The notes beneath the pieces were generated by a model. That model searched no databases, was not told the DNA's origin, and was given only the letters and a program-made list of their open reading frames with translations. The translations under genes and the position numbers were made by a program. This document shows positions 1 through 12,099 of a stretch of DNA of 64,000 nucleotides, in pieces (positions within the stretch are counted from its first letter, which is position 1; each line of letters opens with the position of its first letter). The DNA is taken from positions 95,805,859 through 95,869,858 of the forward strand of contig JAPTHN010000001.1 of NCBI GenBank assembly GCA_026936325.1. The letters are read 5' to 3'. The stretch comes from Platynereis dumerilii (lineage: Eukaryota > Annelida > Polychaeta > Phyllodocida > Nereididae).

Positions 1-760
1 CAGGTGTGTGATACATTAAGATAAGGGTTTTCAAGGTTGCTGAGTTCAATAATGCACAAATAAAACCTCTAGTTCTTTTCTAGTCCTAGAAAAACACCTA
101 AGTTGCCCAATAACACTAACTAGTCTAACAATGTGTGATATAAGAATAAGTGTATTTGGGATCACTCAGTCCAACTCAGTCCAACTTTGTGCATGAAACC
201 TCTTAAACTTTTCCATTTTGAGACTTTCAAGGTGGCTGCCATTTGAACCCCTGAAAAAAAACATATTTTGCTCACAATAAACATTTAGAGGGCTTGTGAT
301 ACAGCAAAACGGGCATTTTCTGGCATGCTGAATACAATCGCACGCGTGAAACTTCTTGCTCTTTCCATTTTTAGAATTCAAGATGGCTGCGGCTTCAATG
401 AAGCTTTGGAAAACACACCTTTATGATAAAGGCTTTAAATTATTGTTGCTGAGCAAAAAGTTTTCAAAAATGTAGCACATCAAAATCTGGGTATCCGAGT
501 CCAATTGTGAAGAGGAATATTCTCACCAGAAACAATGCAGCTGTGAATACATGAATCCGTCTTTGAAAGAGTGTCACTGACTTCACATAACTCTTTATAG
601 ATCATGTTGACCTTGGGACTATAATAGTGTTTGAGAGAGATCCAAGATGGTGCAACACTCCTGCCATGAACGGAATATGCCATATGGATGAATTGGTCAC
701 ATGGAACTAGAGGTGTGTTATACATCAAAATAACGCTTATTTTGACCTTTTGGAAGCCAA
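1..760 (-). repeat. Left arm of inverted ~150-bp repeat array
   Basis: The first ~70 bases are almost an exact reverse complement of 2182-2251. Further copies in the same inverted sense are recognisable by the phrase (A)AACCTCT/AACTTCT near 65, 200 and 350 and by CTAGAGGTGTGTTATACATC near 702. CAAGATGG motifs accompany the copies. The window starts inside the array, so the outer end is not visible. Reading frames in this stretch (for example 480-875, minus) lie inside the repeats and are not supported as genes. Confidence 0.7.
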
Positions 761-2084
761 TCAAAGGGGGATGTTGTCCCACATGTATAGTCTTAAATGA
801 TGCTTCATAATTAATAAAAAGAAAAACCAGTGTTAAACATTGAATGGGTTTTTGTAATACAGTGATTAAAGCCAAAAAGCAATAAATTCAAGTTTGAAAT
901 GTTCCATAATATTTTTTGCTGAGTCCAGCCAAGCTATTTTAGCTCTAAGACTCTTCGACAAGGAATCACAGGATTTTTGTGAACCTTGTGATTCAAATTT
1001 TGACACCATACAAAGTATCCACAGCCCTTTTGATTAGAGGAACATCTTAATTAGGATATTCTTAATTAGGAAATTCATTACCAAATGTCCCTTCAGATTT
1101 TTGGTATTAATGGCACTTGCTAAATGCCCAAAGAATATGTAGAACTTTGCATTATCTTCAATACACAGTGTATTAATACAAAAAAAAATTAAACCGTGGA
1201 TGTGGGTTAAATGCAACGTAATGTGGATCATGTTCCTTTATGATCAGAAACTATTGGGCTGGGCCCAGTTTAACCAGAGAAGTCAAAGCATTATCAGAAT
1301 GTGGAACTTTTTCTGTAAGTGACAATCTGATACCAAATGATTATTTTTGTAGGGGAAATAATAATTGCAGGAGTGGACACTCAGTAGCCCCTGTTATTGG
1401 AATAGATCTCACAGCGAGGATCTGGTGAGGAATAGTGCCACAGGAACCATGCAATTGCTTGTATGCCAGGGAAAAAACTGCATGGAGTAAATCTTATGTA
1501 TTCTTCGTGGGATTTTGAAGTTGGAATAGTGCCTCTCGTCGACCAACTTTGTAGATAGTTACATCGAGGTATCTTGGTCATTCACATAGTTTTTGTACTA
1601 TGAATTCGAAATGTGAATGTGTGACCAAAATAAAAACAATTTGTCTTGTTCTTTCTCTCTTAATAGGTGTGTGTTCAACTATAGTTCCCCCCACAAAGAT
1701 AAACTAAGCCCTAAATGATGCAGGTGATATTTTGCCTGTCATTGAAAATGATGTTGCCCTATCTCAGACGAGTCTTTTTTTTAAACTTTACTGAGACACC
1801 TCTGAACAGGTATCTACACTGGTTCTATTTAGTTGCAGCCATCTAACAATGGAAAATATGAAGAATTTGCATGGATGCAGCAACCCTAAAATCTGCCGTA
1901 TTGATGCATTTCACCCTAAATGGTGTGTATTGTGAGAAACTTATGTATTTTTTCAGACCTTCATAGCAGCAATACCATAAGCTAATTTGAATTATTACAA
2001 ATAAAAAAATTCAAGAATTATCATGCATGCTTATTTGAACTCTGGAGCCTGGAAAAACCTTATTTTGCTGTATTCTTATTACCC
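761..2084. other. Spacer between the inverted arms, no gene seen
   Basis: AT-rich unique-looking sequence between the two arms. Open frames are short (under 70 codons) and without recognisable motifs. I see no TIR, RNA gene or tandem repeat here. Confidence 0.5.
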
Positions 2085-2700
2085 TTATTAGGTGTAGTTT
2101 GGGGCAACAAACTTGTTTTTCTAGGACTTTGTGGCTGCCATATCAGTGGTCATCTTGGATTTCTCAAAATAGAAGGGAGCAAGAGGTTTTATTTGTGCAT
2201 TATTAAACTCAGCAACCTTGAAAACCCCTATCTTAATGTATCACACACCTGTTTAGTGTTTGTTGGGGGCAACTTAGGTGTTTTTCTGGGACATTTTGAC
2301 CACAATATCAGTGGCCATCTTGGATTTCTCAAATCAGAAGGGAGCTAGAGGTTTTATTTGTGCATTATTGAACTCAGCAATCTTGAAAACCCCTATTTTG
2401 ATGTACCATATGCCTGTGCAGTGGTTGTTGTTCCGTAAAATAGGTGTTTTTCCATTCACGGCAGCCATTTTGGCCTGATTTGGCAGCCATCTTGAATATC
2501 TCAACAGAAAAAGTAGTAAGAGGTTTTATTTGTACATATTTGGATTCAGCATCCCAGAAAACCCCTATTTTGATGTATTACACGCCTCTGTAGTGTTACT
2601 GTGAGCAATTTAACCCATTTTTCTTGTCACGGCGGCCATATTGGCCGCCATCTTGGATTTCTCCTAACCTGCCATGCCGCCAGATGTCTACCCTGATTTT
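2085..2700 (+). repeat. Right arm: ~165-bp tandem repeat, at least 3 copies
   Basis: The phrase GAGGTTTTATTTGT recurs near 2183, 2348 and 2520 (spacings about 165 and 172), each time followed by a CAGCA...AAAACCCCTAT segment and preceded by GCCATCTTGGAT or a variant. The array is inverted relative to 1-760, so the whole 1-2700 region can fold back. The last copy contains a strong GCCGCCATCTTGG at about 2644, the reverse complement of the YY1 core. Confidence 0.75.
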
Positions 2701-4259
2701 TTTTAAAGGCAAGACCCTATAGTAACAGAATATGAAGTCAAACGCTCTCCCTCTCTCGGTCACACAAATGACCCCCAGGGCATGGACTAATGGAAATTTT
2801 TCTGTGTTCTCGCTACTTATGCCAATTTCAAACATGAAATTATAATATTTTATAGAAAAACGGGTCTTATTTGCCTATATACATCACCAAAAACATAAAC
2901 GACTGGGTGTGGTACCTGTTTCTTTATTGCTAATGTAACTGCAATTTTGCATCCGTCCATGTCATAGTGTTACATTAGCAAAATGCGTACATAAAAATTA
3001 TGTTAAAAAACACATGATTAGATCTCAAATTTTTTCTGAACTGAAAGCCAGGTCTCCCAAGAGCAGGCCAGGGGTGGTACCCTGCTGCAGACTTCATTTA
3101 TATTGCAGTAGAAACAGCATAAAAAATTCCGTCCTCAATCATTCATCGTTGTTACATTAGCACAAGGCCGTATTTTTAGCTACTCTGACCTACCAATCCA
3201 ACCGAAAAGATTGTTTACCCATGATTTTATTTAATGGATTGACACAATAAAAGATATAGATTTCAGCTTTTTTTAGTCCTGCCGGCTATCCTCAGAAGAA
3301 GCACCCTGAGAAAATCTGAGAATCTACGAATCGATTATGTCTGGCCTTATCAGTATTGTGCTAATGTAACTTGTGGACAAGTTGTGGTAAGTCATTTTGC
3401 AACTTTTTCGTGAAATCTGCCCTAGGTCTCAGAGGCCAAAAGATTCAACTGACACATGTCAAAGGGACACTAGAGCATCCCAGAGCAGTAAGCGTCAAAT
3501 TTGACTTAATTTTTGGAGGTAAACCTTTGAGTACAAATAGCTCAATAATGTCAACACAGGCAAATGAAAGTACCTGATTTTATGGATTGATGGAGCCTGA
3601 GGATGTAGAGATTCCAAAAAGTGTTGGGAAATTGTCTTAGAATACGAACACATTTGTAAAACTGAAAGAATTCAAGTGGTAAAAAATGTTATGTCACGTT
3701 TTTTTATTGAAAAAAATGCTTGTTTTTCAATGTAAGTTGACTCTATCTCAATAACTGTGAGCCAGAATGTCGTGAAATTTTCAGGAAATTTGCACAAGAA
3801 TGTACTTAAAGCAATGGTGTACCTTTAGGTTGTCACATACAGCTATTCTCATATTTTGAGACCCCTACAGAAAATATGCTGCGTGGCTTCATTATTTTTT
3901 AACTAGGCCATAAGCCATAAGGGAACTAAGGTGTCTACTAAGAATGTCCCCTTAAATGCTTATGATTATGTTATGATTTCTGTAATACATTACATAATAG
4001 TCACATTGCAGGTTTGCTGAAGCGAAACATATGTTTACACACATATTCAATCAGATTATATTATAAAAAAAAATCGCATAAAACGGTTCGATTACCCCCT
4101 CTTAGTGCCCTCCACTAAGCCTTAATGGACATAAGTTCTTAGTAGCCAGCTAAGTTCCCTTATCCTGAAAAACTTCAGTATAAGTGTACCAAATTTCATA
4201 CCTTTACGACGAAGTGCATGATTCCCCCGATTTCAGGGCCTTATCCTCCATACTAATAT
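2701..4259. other. Intergenic, no gene seen; TTACATTAGCA motif repeated
   Basis: No coding region is supported. The 11-mer TTACATTAGCA or its reverse complement occurs four times between about 2929 and 3372, in both orientations, which suggests an old, unclassified repeat. The rest is AT-rich and plain. Confidence 0.4.
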
Positions 4260-5430
4260 GCTTTTCCAAAGCATTTTCCCTGGTCTCTCCTTGATTCAGT
4301 CAACACAATATTGAATGACCATTGATTCTCATACCTACCTGTAAAGATGCTCAATAATAGAGATTGTAAGGATCAAGCAGATTCTTTCTCCAGTGGAGAA
4401 CTCTAGATGACAGACTTATCACGCAATTCCCTCATTACAGACAAACCAAAAATTGCTTTCTCTGAGTTTCCGGAGTTCACTTGTTACCAGACCTGAGATT
4501 AGTAAGCTACCTGTAACAACTCCCCATTGAGGATGATCAGCATTATTGATCACTCATGAATTAATGGTGACCGTCTGTAATCAAGTAAATGAGAGTGACT
4601 TCTACATTATCCCAGAGATTGCTTCTTGACAACACAAGGTCATCCTTTAACTGCTGGCATGTAGGAGCTATGTAGGTACCGCTCTGACTGTTCTGTTCTC
4701 TGCAGCACTGCCAATCATGTAGATAGCCACTGAACAGCTCAGCACTGCTTACAGTGCTCAGGCCAACTCATCTGGTTTTTCCATCATCCCAAGTCATACC
4801 ATGACAAAATGGCCCATAACCTTTGCTAATTCATGAATACTTAATTAACTGACCCAGTTTTGGCTCAGTCAATCAGGGACTGTACATCACAGTTTTAAAT
4901 TTTTGCTTATGTTTCACACTGTTACAAATGTAGAAATTGTGTATTGTTGAAAGGTGCTATCACAGTTCTGAAAATTCCATTGAATTATGTATTTTCACAG
5001 TTCTGAAATGAAACTGTTTGAAAGTTTGTTTGTTTTACACTGTTTTTCTTAGTTGCCAGTAATCCTCTAAGTGTCCATAATCGGACTAAATCTGCCTGCA
5101 AAATGCTTATGACCTAAATAAGCAGCCAATCACAGAAGAGGTTGGAGGATGCTGGTTTTTCATGACAGGCTGTGTTTACATTGAGTACTGCCACTTCCTG
5201 AGGTGTAAGCAAATTATGTCATGGAAATGACTGGTGTACACTTCTCGGTACATATTAATTTCTCACGATGCAATATAATGAACATATCTATTAAATATTA
5301 TATCAGCCTCGCAAGCTTCAGTGCTCCTGAATATTTCAACATGGCATTATGCATACATTGTTCATGTGCAACAGAAATCAAACATGGAACTGGATATGAC
5401 ATTTTTATATTTACACTGTAAAAGCAGCTT
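4260..5430. repeat. Outlying block of the degenerate duplicated array
   Basis: Parts match blocks seen at 10.4-11.1, 12.7-13.1, 15.9-16.2, 17.6-18.0 and 32.4-32.6 kb: the phrase CAGTCAACACAATATTGAAT, a segment ending TATCCCAGAGATTG, and a segment with GGTGTACACTTCTCGGT. Around 4330-4530 the internal part (AGTAAGCTACCTGTAACAAC) is inverted relative to the other copies, so this block has been rearranged. Confidence 0.6.
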
Positions 5431-6160
5431 ATTATCTTTAATGGAAACTATATTTTGAATACAAGACACTGTCATTTTACAATAGAAAACTTCTTTTTAA
5501 CGGTAGGAATTGTTCTTTTAACAATAACTGCCATACAACTTACAAGTGAAGGCCGCTGGTTTTACAGTATTATAATAGAATGAGCAAACAACTAAATAAT
5601 TCAAATTGTACTAATGCTGATTTTGTAAGAAAAAATTCAAATCAAACTGGAAATCGTGTTAATTGTTACTTTATTGATTCATTTATACACAACATCTGAG
5701 ATATATATCATCAACCATTTTATATACAAGTTTATTGTTACTGCTGCCCAGAAGCAAAATAAGTATGCTCGAATCTCTAGAACAGTCAACAGATGAATGT
5801 GTTAAAATGTTTACATTTCAAATGTTGACTACTGTAAAAGCATGCATGCCTTTCCAAATTTCATATTGATACAATCTGACACAAGTGGCAATTACACTGT
5901 ATCTCCAAATCCCGAGGTAAATGCAGAACATGCAGTTTTCTGAGAAAAAGCTTTGCATAATCCTTAATCAGATTAGGAACTGTACAAATCAGTTACTTTT
6001 TTTTCAGCAATACACTAGGTTATAACTATGTAACTAAGTACATAATCCACTGCAACAATGCTAATGTATATCCTGTTATTCCCTGCCTCTTTATATGGGA
6101 AGCACACTTGGATGTAGAATGTTCTTTGAACGCAAAGGGACTTCGAGGAGATTTTTATCC
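5431..6160 (-). other. 3' flank and probable 3' UTR of the globin gene
   Basis: AT-rich sequence downstream of the globin stop codon with no other reading frame. It would hold the 3' UTR. TTTATT (AATAAA on the minus strand) occurs at 5731-5736 and 5670-5675. Confidence 0.5.
5670..5736 (-). terminator. Candidate polyadenylation signals of the globin gene
   Basis: Two canonical AATAAA hexamers on the minus strand (5731-5736 and 5670-5675), 425-490 bases after the stop codon. They are the nearest canonical signals I see. Which one is used, if either, is inference. Confidence 0.4.
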
Positions 6161-6817
6161 TCATGATGTATTTCCATTGTCTGCCATTTCCATAGAAACC
6201 TGCTTTTCATCAGCCATTTGTGTGTTGGCAGACTCAGTATTGTTCATGACAATGTTTGAGTGATTATGGTTGGCACTCACAAAACCGACTTTCATCTCCT
6301 CAAGGACGTATTCAAACACTATTGTCCAAGCCTCCCTTGCTTCTACAGTGAAGGCTTTTCCCAGGTCTTTGCTCCACACAGCCAGCATGGCCGTTTTAAA
6401 AAGGTCAAAGTATTCCATATTGACACCAAATTTCACCACATGTGCTTGTCCCAAATTGTGCAGAGTAGGTTTCACCTGAGTGTCGAGATCATTTGCATTA
6501 TCCATAACAGCGCAAATGATTTGCATGAATCGACCCGCATGAGCCTTGAACAAGAGGTTATTGTGGAGTTCATCATCAGGGATGTAGCGGAAATTAAACA
6601 AGCCTTTGGTTTCAGGGGCAAGAGTAAAAATTTGCTGAAAGACACGAATGCCTCGACCAGACATGTCCTTGTCCAACATTGCCCAAGTTTCCTGAACAAC
6701 TTTCAACTGCTTGGCTGATAGCAGCTGCCCTTCTTCTTTACAGTTGGTCGGCATTTTATGGTTGCTATCCTGGCCGGATGCCACTGACTGGTTGGACGAA
6801 GAACACACTCCTCCCAT
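6161..6817 (-). CDS. Membrane-type globin (globin X/neuroglobin-like), 218 aa
   Basis: Predicted heme protein binding O2 or other gaseous ligands. The globin fold runs from about residue 32 (LLSAKQLKVVQETW, helix A, Trp45) to 179 (helix H). CD1 is Phe76 in FRYIPDDEL, the distal E7 is His93 (KAHAGRF), the proximal F8 is His126 (GQAHVVKFG). The AHAGR context is the common invertebrate form. The N-terminus MGGVCSSS has Gly2, Cys5 and serines, a textbook N-myristoylation plus palmitoylation signal like that of globin X, so I infer attachment to the inner face of the plasma membrane. A 31-residue leader and a ~40-residue Asn/Met-rich tail flank the fold. The start at 6817 is chosen because a 3' splice site lies 9 bases upstream; the longer open frame to 6922 runs through intron and MITE sequence. 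Animal globins usually have introns at B12.2 and G7.0, but none interrupts this frame, so either intron loss or retroposition into a gene with a 5' UTR intron is likely. No frameshift or missing heme ligand is seen. Confidence 0.93.
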   Translation of the reverse strand: MGGVCSSSNQSVASGQDSNHKMPTNCKEEGQLLSAKQLKVVQETWAMLDKDMSGRGIRVFQQIFTLAPETKGLFNFRYIPDDELHNNLLFKAHAGRFMQIICAVMDNANDLDTQVKPTLHNLGQAHVVKFGVNMEYFDLFKTAMLAVWSKDLGKAFTVEAREAWTIVFEYVLEEMKVGFVSANHNHSNIVMNNTESANTQMADEKQVSMEMADNGNTS

Positions 6818-6826
6818 GTTGGCTGT

Positions 6827-6850
6827 CTGCAAAGAAAAAGAAAGATATAT
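6827..6850 (-). promoter_or_regulatory. 3' splice site before the globin coding exon
   Basis: On the minus strand a pyrimidine tract (TTTCTTTTTCTTTGCAG) ends in AG at 6828-6827, 9 bases before the ATG. The coding exon therefore starts at 6826 and the gene should have at least one upstream 5' UTR exon at higher coordinates, which I could not locate. Confidence 0.75.
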
Positions 6851-6897
6851 CAGATGGTATAATGTATCTACAGAAGCAATACAGAGGTCCCTATGTG

Positions 6898-7013
6898 ATA
6901 GAACCACCTCTTCTGCAGTCATGAGATTTTTCTCATGGGGTGCTGTCTCTCGTTACAGTACAAAAGGCACTAAAGTTTTTTGTCTTCGAAGGGCAGGAGA
7001 AAGGTGGTTCTAT
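6898..7013. mobile_element. Short TIR element (MITE) next to the globin exon
   Basis: A 12-bp perfect inverted repeat, ATAGAACCACCT at 6898-6909 and AGGTGGTTCTAT at 7002-7013. The inside (CTCTTCTGCAGTC...TCTCTCGTT...GGCACTAAA) is shared with 7366-7508, so this is one of two copies of a family. It lies in the presumed 5' UTR intron of the globin gene. Confidence 0.6.
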
Positions 7014-7365
7014 ATTAGGCAAATAGGCTATATATGAGAGGATCTTATTTAATGCAGACAACACTTAATGAATTTGACCTATTTAAAAACAGACCAAATT
7101 CTCCACAAGGAATAAACCAAGGACATCTTTGTGGATTTAACTGTTAAAGACAAGCGTGAACACTGCACTCGCGTTAACAATCAATACTGCCATAATTGCT
7201 GCAGTTTGCAGTATTCTCATAACTGCCCAATAAGGCATCCTTAGTAGTGAATATTCAATGATTAGGATAACATGAGGGAAAATCATGTTTTAATTTTACC
7301 AGTATTGAGTTAATGATGGAAGTACTGGTATAATGTCACCAACCAATCACTATGCAATGGCTCCT

Positions 7366-7508
7366 GCGTTATAAGACCATCTCTTCTGCAGTCTAATGGG
7401 GGTGTGGTCTCTCGTTGAAGTGCAGAAGCCACTAAAATTACTACTTAGTGTTGAAGGAAGGCGGTCAAATAAGGCAAGTCGGTCTTACAACAGGGGGTCT
7501 TATAATGC
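7366..7508. mobile_element. Second copy of the short MITE family
   Basis: Ends GCGTTATAAGACC (7366-7378) and GGTCTTATAATGC (7496-7508) are inverted repeats with one mismatch. The inside repeats the CTCTTCTGCAGTC, GTCTCTCGTTG and CACTAAAATT phrases of the copy at 6898-7013. Confidence 0.6.
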
Positions 7509-10429
7509 AAGATTGCAGGTGCCACTGTTCTGCCATATGACGTATAATATCATCTTCTTTTAAAAAATGCAAAAAAAGGTGACTGCTTTAATAAAGCTAT
7601 CCTGAGATGCTAATGTTTTACGATATAAGACAGACTTAGACAGTCAGTGTCTTAAGTTATTGAACTAGGCCAAGGTTGCGAAAATGCATGTTATGAGGAG
7701 ATAGTTCCACACATATTATTAAGATATATTATGTCATGAAAATTGGTCTGAGCATCAAATTACAAGTCAATGACATTTGTTGATGTTTATTTACATAGCA
7801 AAATATGCCAAGTAAATTCAAACATCATTAATACTCAATAGTTTGTATTGAAATAAACTAAAATTAGCAGCGATCGCATGACAACTACAAATTCTTATGG
7901 TATCTTCTAAGTTTTAGATACATCTCCTCTGAGACACTAATAGTCATTCCCAATATTTTGAAATAAAATACTCTATCATAAAATTGAAAAAACCATTTGT
8001 CTGTACAATTGCACTTTGCTTTCTGGGTAAATTTCCTATACTCACAATGTTGCAACAGCTAGAGTGTGACATTGTGATGCAGCAATCAGTGTGATACCCC
8101 TAGTATGCTTCAGAGATCAGAAACTTGCATATTATCTGCCAGCAAGAGACAGTAGAATTAGAAAACTGATTACTCCCGGGAAAAATTAGACCTTGAATAA
8201 TTTGAAACCATCCATATTTATTTCTGAAGTTGCCAGGTTCGCTGAGAGCACAATTCACAGCTCCTGCATAGAGAGGAAAAGGCGCATGCTCATGAGCTTT
8301 CAAGTTGTTTTCATTGCACACTGCTGCTTTATTCTAGGCATATCTTCTCTCTCCAGTCAGAGCAGGCAAGTTAATGACACATTTCATTGGAATTTATAGC
8401 GCATCATTGCCATTCCCACACCAATTGAATCAGAATAACAGACACAATTCAGCCAATCCTCAATGTTTATAAATGGGAATGTCACATGCAACTGGTTCAA
8501 AGCATTCAGACTTTCAGCAGCAACATCCGCCATGCCAGGGAAGCTCTCTCTACAAAGTTTTCTGAACAAAACCATCAGAATATTTGTCAACTAAAGCTGT
8601 TCGCTCTGTTCTCAATAAAAATATAATATAGCCCTACATAACTATTGCCTACATGATAACTACTATTAGCATACAAGTACCAAACAAACATGTCACAACA
8701 GAATGAATGCTGTTGCAAAAGGCACTAATATAATGAGCTGGAACATTAATGCAGTATATACATTTTTCCATATCATCAAACTTAGCCACTGTGTGGGGTG
8801 TAAAGCTCCATTGCAACAATTTCATGTCACGGCCTAGTCAGAACCAATTTGGAATTATCCATCAAGACCAGCTGACGCCTCCTGTAATGAAGAGCAATTA
8901 TGTGATTTTCAAGTCCCCTTCATTTACCAACACATCTATCAAAGTTCTTGGCTCTTAATTCAAGTTGTAGCTTGTTGCCAGAGTCCTTCCTTCCCCTTTT
9001 GGTATTTAAGGCAACCATCCCTTCCAGTCATAAAGTGTCTTCTGGTCGAAAACAACTGCTTAAAATATTTAATTTGGCCCAACGCCACCTGCTGTCTGGG
9101 GTAGCCGTTTTTTATTTCCCTGCAATACTACTCAGTGTACAATTTCAGAGTAACAAATTTGAGATCCTGGTGTTGCAAGTCTTGTTTATAAGCTCAAACT
9201 TTCTGAAAGTTATAGGTCATTTCATTAGCACGCGATTCTGGTCATTCACACTTGAAAGTGAGAAATCAATGCTAAACAGGGACTTACTACGTTTGATATA
9301 TGAGATATATGACGTTCTATTGCGTCTAAACCAATCAGATTAAGCAAAAATGCATTGCTATGTATTTTGTGGCCAAGAACCTGAGAATCGTGTACTAATG
9401 AAATCATCTGTAAGAATGTAGATAAACAAATTAATCATCTTTTACCAGAAAATAACATACTGTCAGCATGATTTCACTTTGCCATGCAACACATCACTTG
9501 GATGTAATTTGGCTCTGGCTCTGCATGAAGTTATCAAAGAAAATTGTTGATGTTTAAGCCAATCCACTGATATTACTTATAAAATAGCTAATTAAAGCAG
9601 AACTTTTAAGGTAAAGTTATCTTGAATTTCAGGAATTTTTGAAATTCTACAGAAGATACTTGCAACATGTTTTTATCTCATATATATGCTAGCTTATTTT
9701 CCTTAACCCATTTCTGTTTATGTGGTGTCGAAGTTTCTTTCTAATCAATTTTTTGTTAGGTATAGGTAAAGGTAGGTAAATACGTGTATGGACTTAGGAT
9801 AAGTGCAGCGTACTAACCCAGCTCTGGCTGAATCTTGTAGATTGATGAAAAGAGAAAGAAAGTCCTCAACACGTTACACAATGAGAGATATTTTAATTCC
9901 CAGCGTAGACACTGGTACAAGCAGGCACAATTTAAGGACCACAGGCAACTTTTAAGCCAAATCTAACCTGCAACAACAAAACTTTCTTCAAAACAACTGC
10001 AAGCAACAACAACAAAAAAAACTACAAGACCAGCTGTCAGCTCGACAAAAGAGTAATTTAGCTTAAGCAAATTAAATAGTCTTCAAAGAAGCACTTATGA
10101 ACCAGAATAACCTCCGCTGGTATATCAAACTTCATGTTAGTCGATCATGTTGATGTCAGTTTTTATCATCGTACTACCTTTTTTTTTCGCAAATGACCAA
10201 AAAAAGCTTTTGATGTGTCATACATTTTATGGTTTTCCACAACTACATATGTAAACAAATAGGGTTCCACACACAAGGAATAGGTCACCCAAGTCTCTCA
10301 TCTAGTGGCACAAAAAGGTACTCTCAAAGATCCTCTTTATACTGTTAAGACAAAAGATTTCTTGGTCACTGGTCAGTCTCCACATCTATGGTTCCGTTTG
10401 TCTATGGTTAAGTCTTTTTTTTATCAGAT
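7509..10429. other. Upstream/intergenic region, no gene supported
   Basis: About 2.9 kb of AT-rich sequence. The longest open frame, 131 codons at 8948-9343 (+), has a hydrophobic but biased composition, no recognisable motif and no splice context. The 5' UTR exon and promoter of the globin gene may lie here, but I cannot point to them. Around 8310-8380 there is a weak resemblance to the recurrent core of the duplicated array. Confidence 0.4.
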
Positions 10430-11720
10430 CACACTGCTGATCCAGTCAACAAGGCATAAATAACCATAGATTCTTCTAGTCGTTACCGGTAGCTTGCTAA
10501 TCTCAAGTCATGAAACAGGTAAACTCCACAATTCCAGAAGAGCTCTATCTTTGGCTTACAAGTCTGTAATGAGGGAATTGCATGACAAATCCTTCATCTG
10601 CAGTTTTCCACCAGAGAAAGAATCTATGCAATCCGTACAATCTCTTTTATTGAGCACATTTGCCGGTAGGCCTAATTGTGGACAATTACTCATTGTAAGT
10701 AAGTAAGTAAGTAAGTATTTATTGACCATAATTTGAACATATTTTAAATGTTAACTGTCCAATAATGTCTTTAGTCAAGTGAAGGTGATGGACTTCTTCC
10801 CACAGATTGTTGTACAACATTAGGTTCTTCTTTAACTGCCATTCATGAAGGCAACCATTTTGCCTATTTATGAATGCAATCAGCGCTCAGTCAGCCTCAT
10901 AGATCATCACGACAACTGACATTGATGGAGCAGTCACAGTAGGTGTTACTTCCTGAGATGCAAGCAAATGCTGTCAAGACGAAGACTGCATTGTTTACAC
11001 TTCTTAGCACATAATAGTCACTCATAGTTGTTCTGAAACATATCGGCCTGGTAAGCTCAGGAATTAATTTACATAGCATCCACACCAAAACTTCCAAAAT
11101 GCCAAAACCTAACTTTTGAATCAACGCAGAAACTGGTCACAGTATAGGCTACCAAGTGCATAAACGCACCTGGGGCATATTAAAGCCCCCATCATCTATG
11201 AGTCCCCTGAGTTTCTCTGCGTATAATGTTTTCAATGACGTCATATATCTAGAATCAGAAAGTTACTGTAGCTTCTGTGAAACAAAGGACAAGAATTCGG
11301 TGAATCTCACAACCAATCTGCAATAACTAGAGGTGCAATGTATAATATATGCTAGCTGAGAAGGCCTGCTTTGTTCCGCAGGAATAGTGGAATACATGCA
11401 TGTACCGGGTTGTACCCGGTACCAGTTTATAAAGTGGCAATGTGAATTGCGCTGATGCACTCTGAATGCCTTGGTTCCAGTTTTATCTACATTAGCATCT
11501 TTAACTACACAAGCACTATATACAATACATGTACTATGCCAGCAATAATGCCTTATTTGATGCTTCATCTTTACTGCATCCTGGATCACTGCATTTGCTT
11601 TACTTCAATGCAGCTCATCCATCTCCAGGCAAGTAGGCTTCGAATGTCTTATGTCTGGAAATGGCCTCCGGTATGAAAGCTTTCTGTTGCTCATCCGAAG
11701 AGATTTAAAAGCTTTTCTAA
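10430..11720 (+). repeat. Block of the degenerate duplicated array
   Basis: Contains segments homologous to 12.7 and 17.66 kb (GTCGTTACCGGTAGCTTGCT near 10480), to 15.95 and 32.45 kb (TTACTTCCTGAGATGCAAGC near 10950) and to 21.04 and 32.74 kb (11,240-11,700), ending in the recurrent core CAGCTCATCCATCTCCAGG at about 11,610. Near 11,140-11,200 it has a fragment of the SINE tail (ACCAAGTGCATAAACGCACC). Confidence 0.65.
10695..10717. repeat. (GTAA)n microsatellite
   Basis: Simple run of about five and a half perfect tetranucleotides. Confidence 0.9.
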
Positions 11721-12099
11721 ATAGCATTGTGCTTTAGCCTCATACTGCGACCAATGGTTCAGGGTTTCTCATTTAAGACTTAATGTACCACTATAGCTAA
11801 TTTCTTGAATGTCGAATCGGTCTTGTTAAAGTCAAGTATACATGGAGATTACTATACTTACACCGATGATTCGTTAATGAAGGATCATTTTGTCCTAATT
11901 TATCTGTTGTGTCCCAAGGCAACAATTGGACATGCAAGGACAACAGCAACATAAGCCAACATATCTTGCAATCAATGTCACTTTTCGCAAAGAATTCATA
12001 AAACAACACAATTGAGCAGGCAATATTGAGAGAACTTATGTTAAGATCATAGTATTTTCCTGGTTACTGCATTTTAATAAAACCTGTATAACTAAAAAG

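Noticed and set aside
480-875. 131-codon minus-strand frame
   Set aside because: Lies within the inverted repeat array; composition and context do not support a gene.
6818-6922. 35-residue N-terminal extension of the globin frame
   Set aside because: It crosses a strong 3' splice site and lies in intron and MITE sequence; the internal Met gives a perfect myristoylation N-terminus.
6260-7037. Plus-strand frames over and beside the globin exon
   Set aside because: Shadows of the globin coding strand or intronic sequence; no motif.
8948-9343. 131-codon plus-strand frame
   Set aside because: No recognisable domain, no splice or poly(A) context, length expected by chance in 64 kb.
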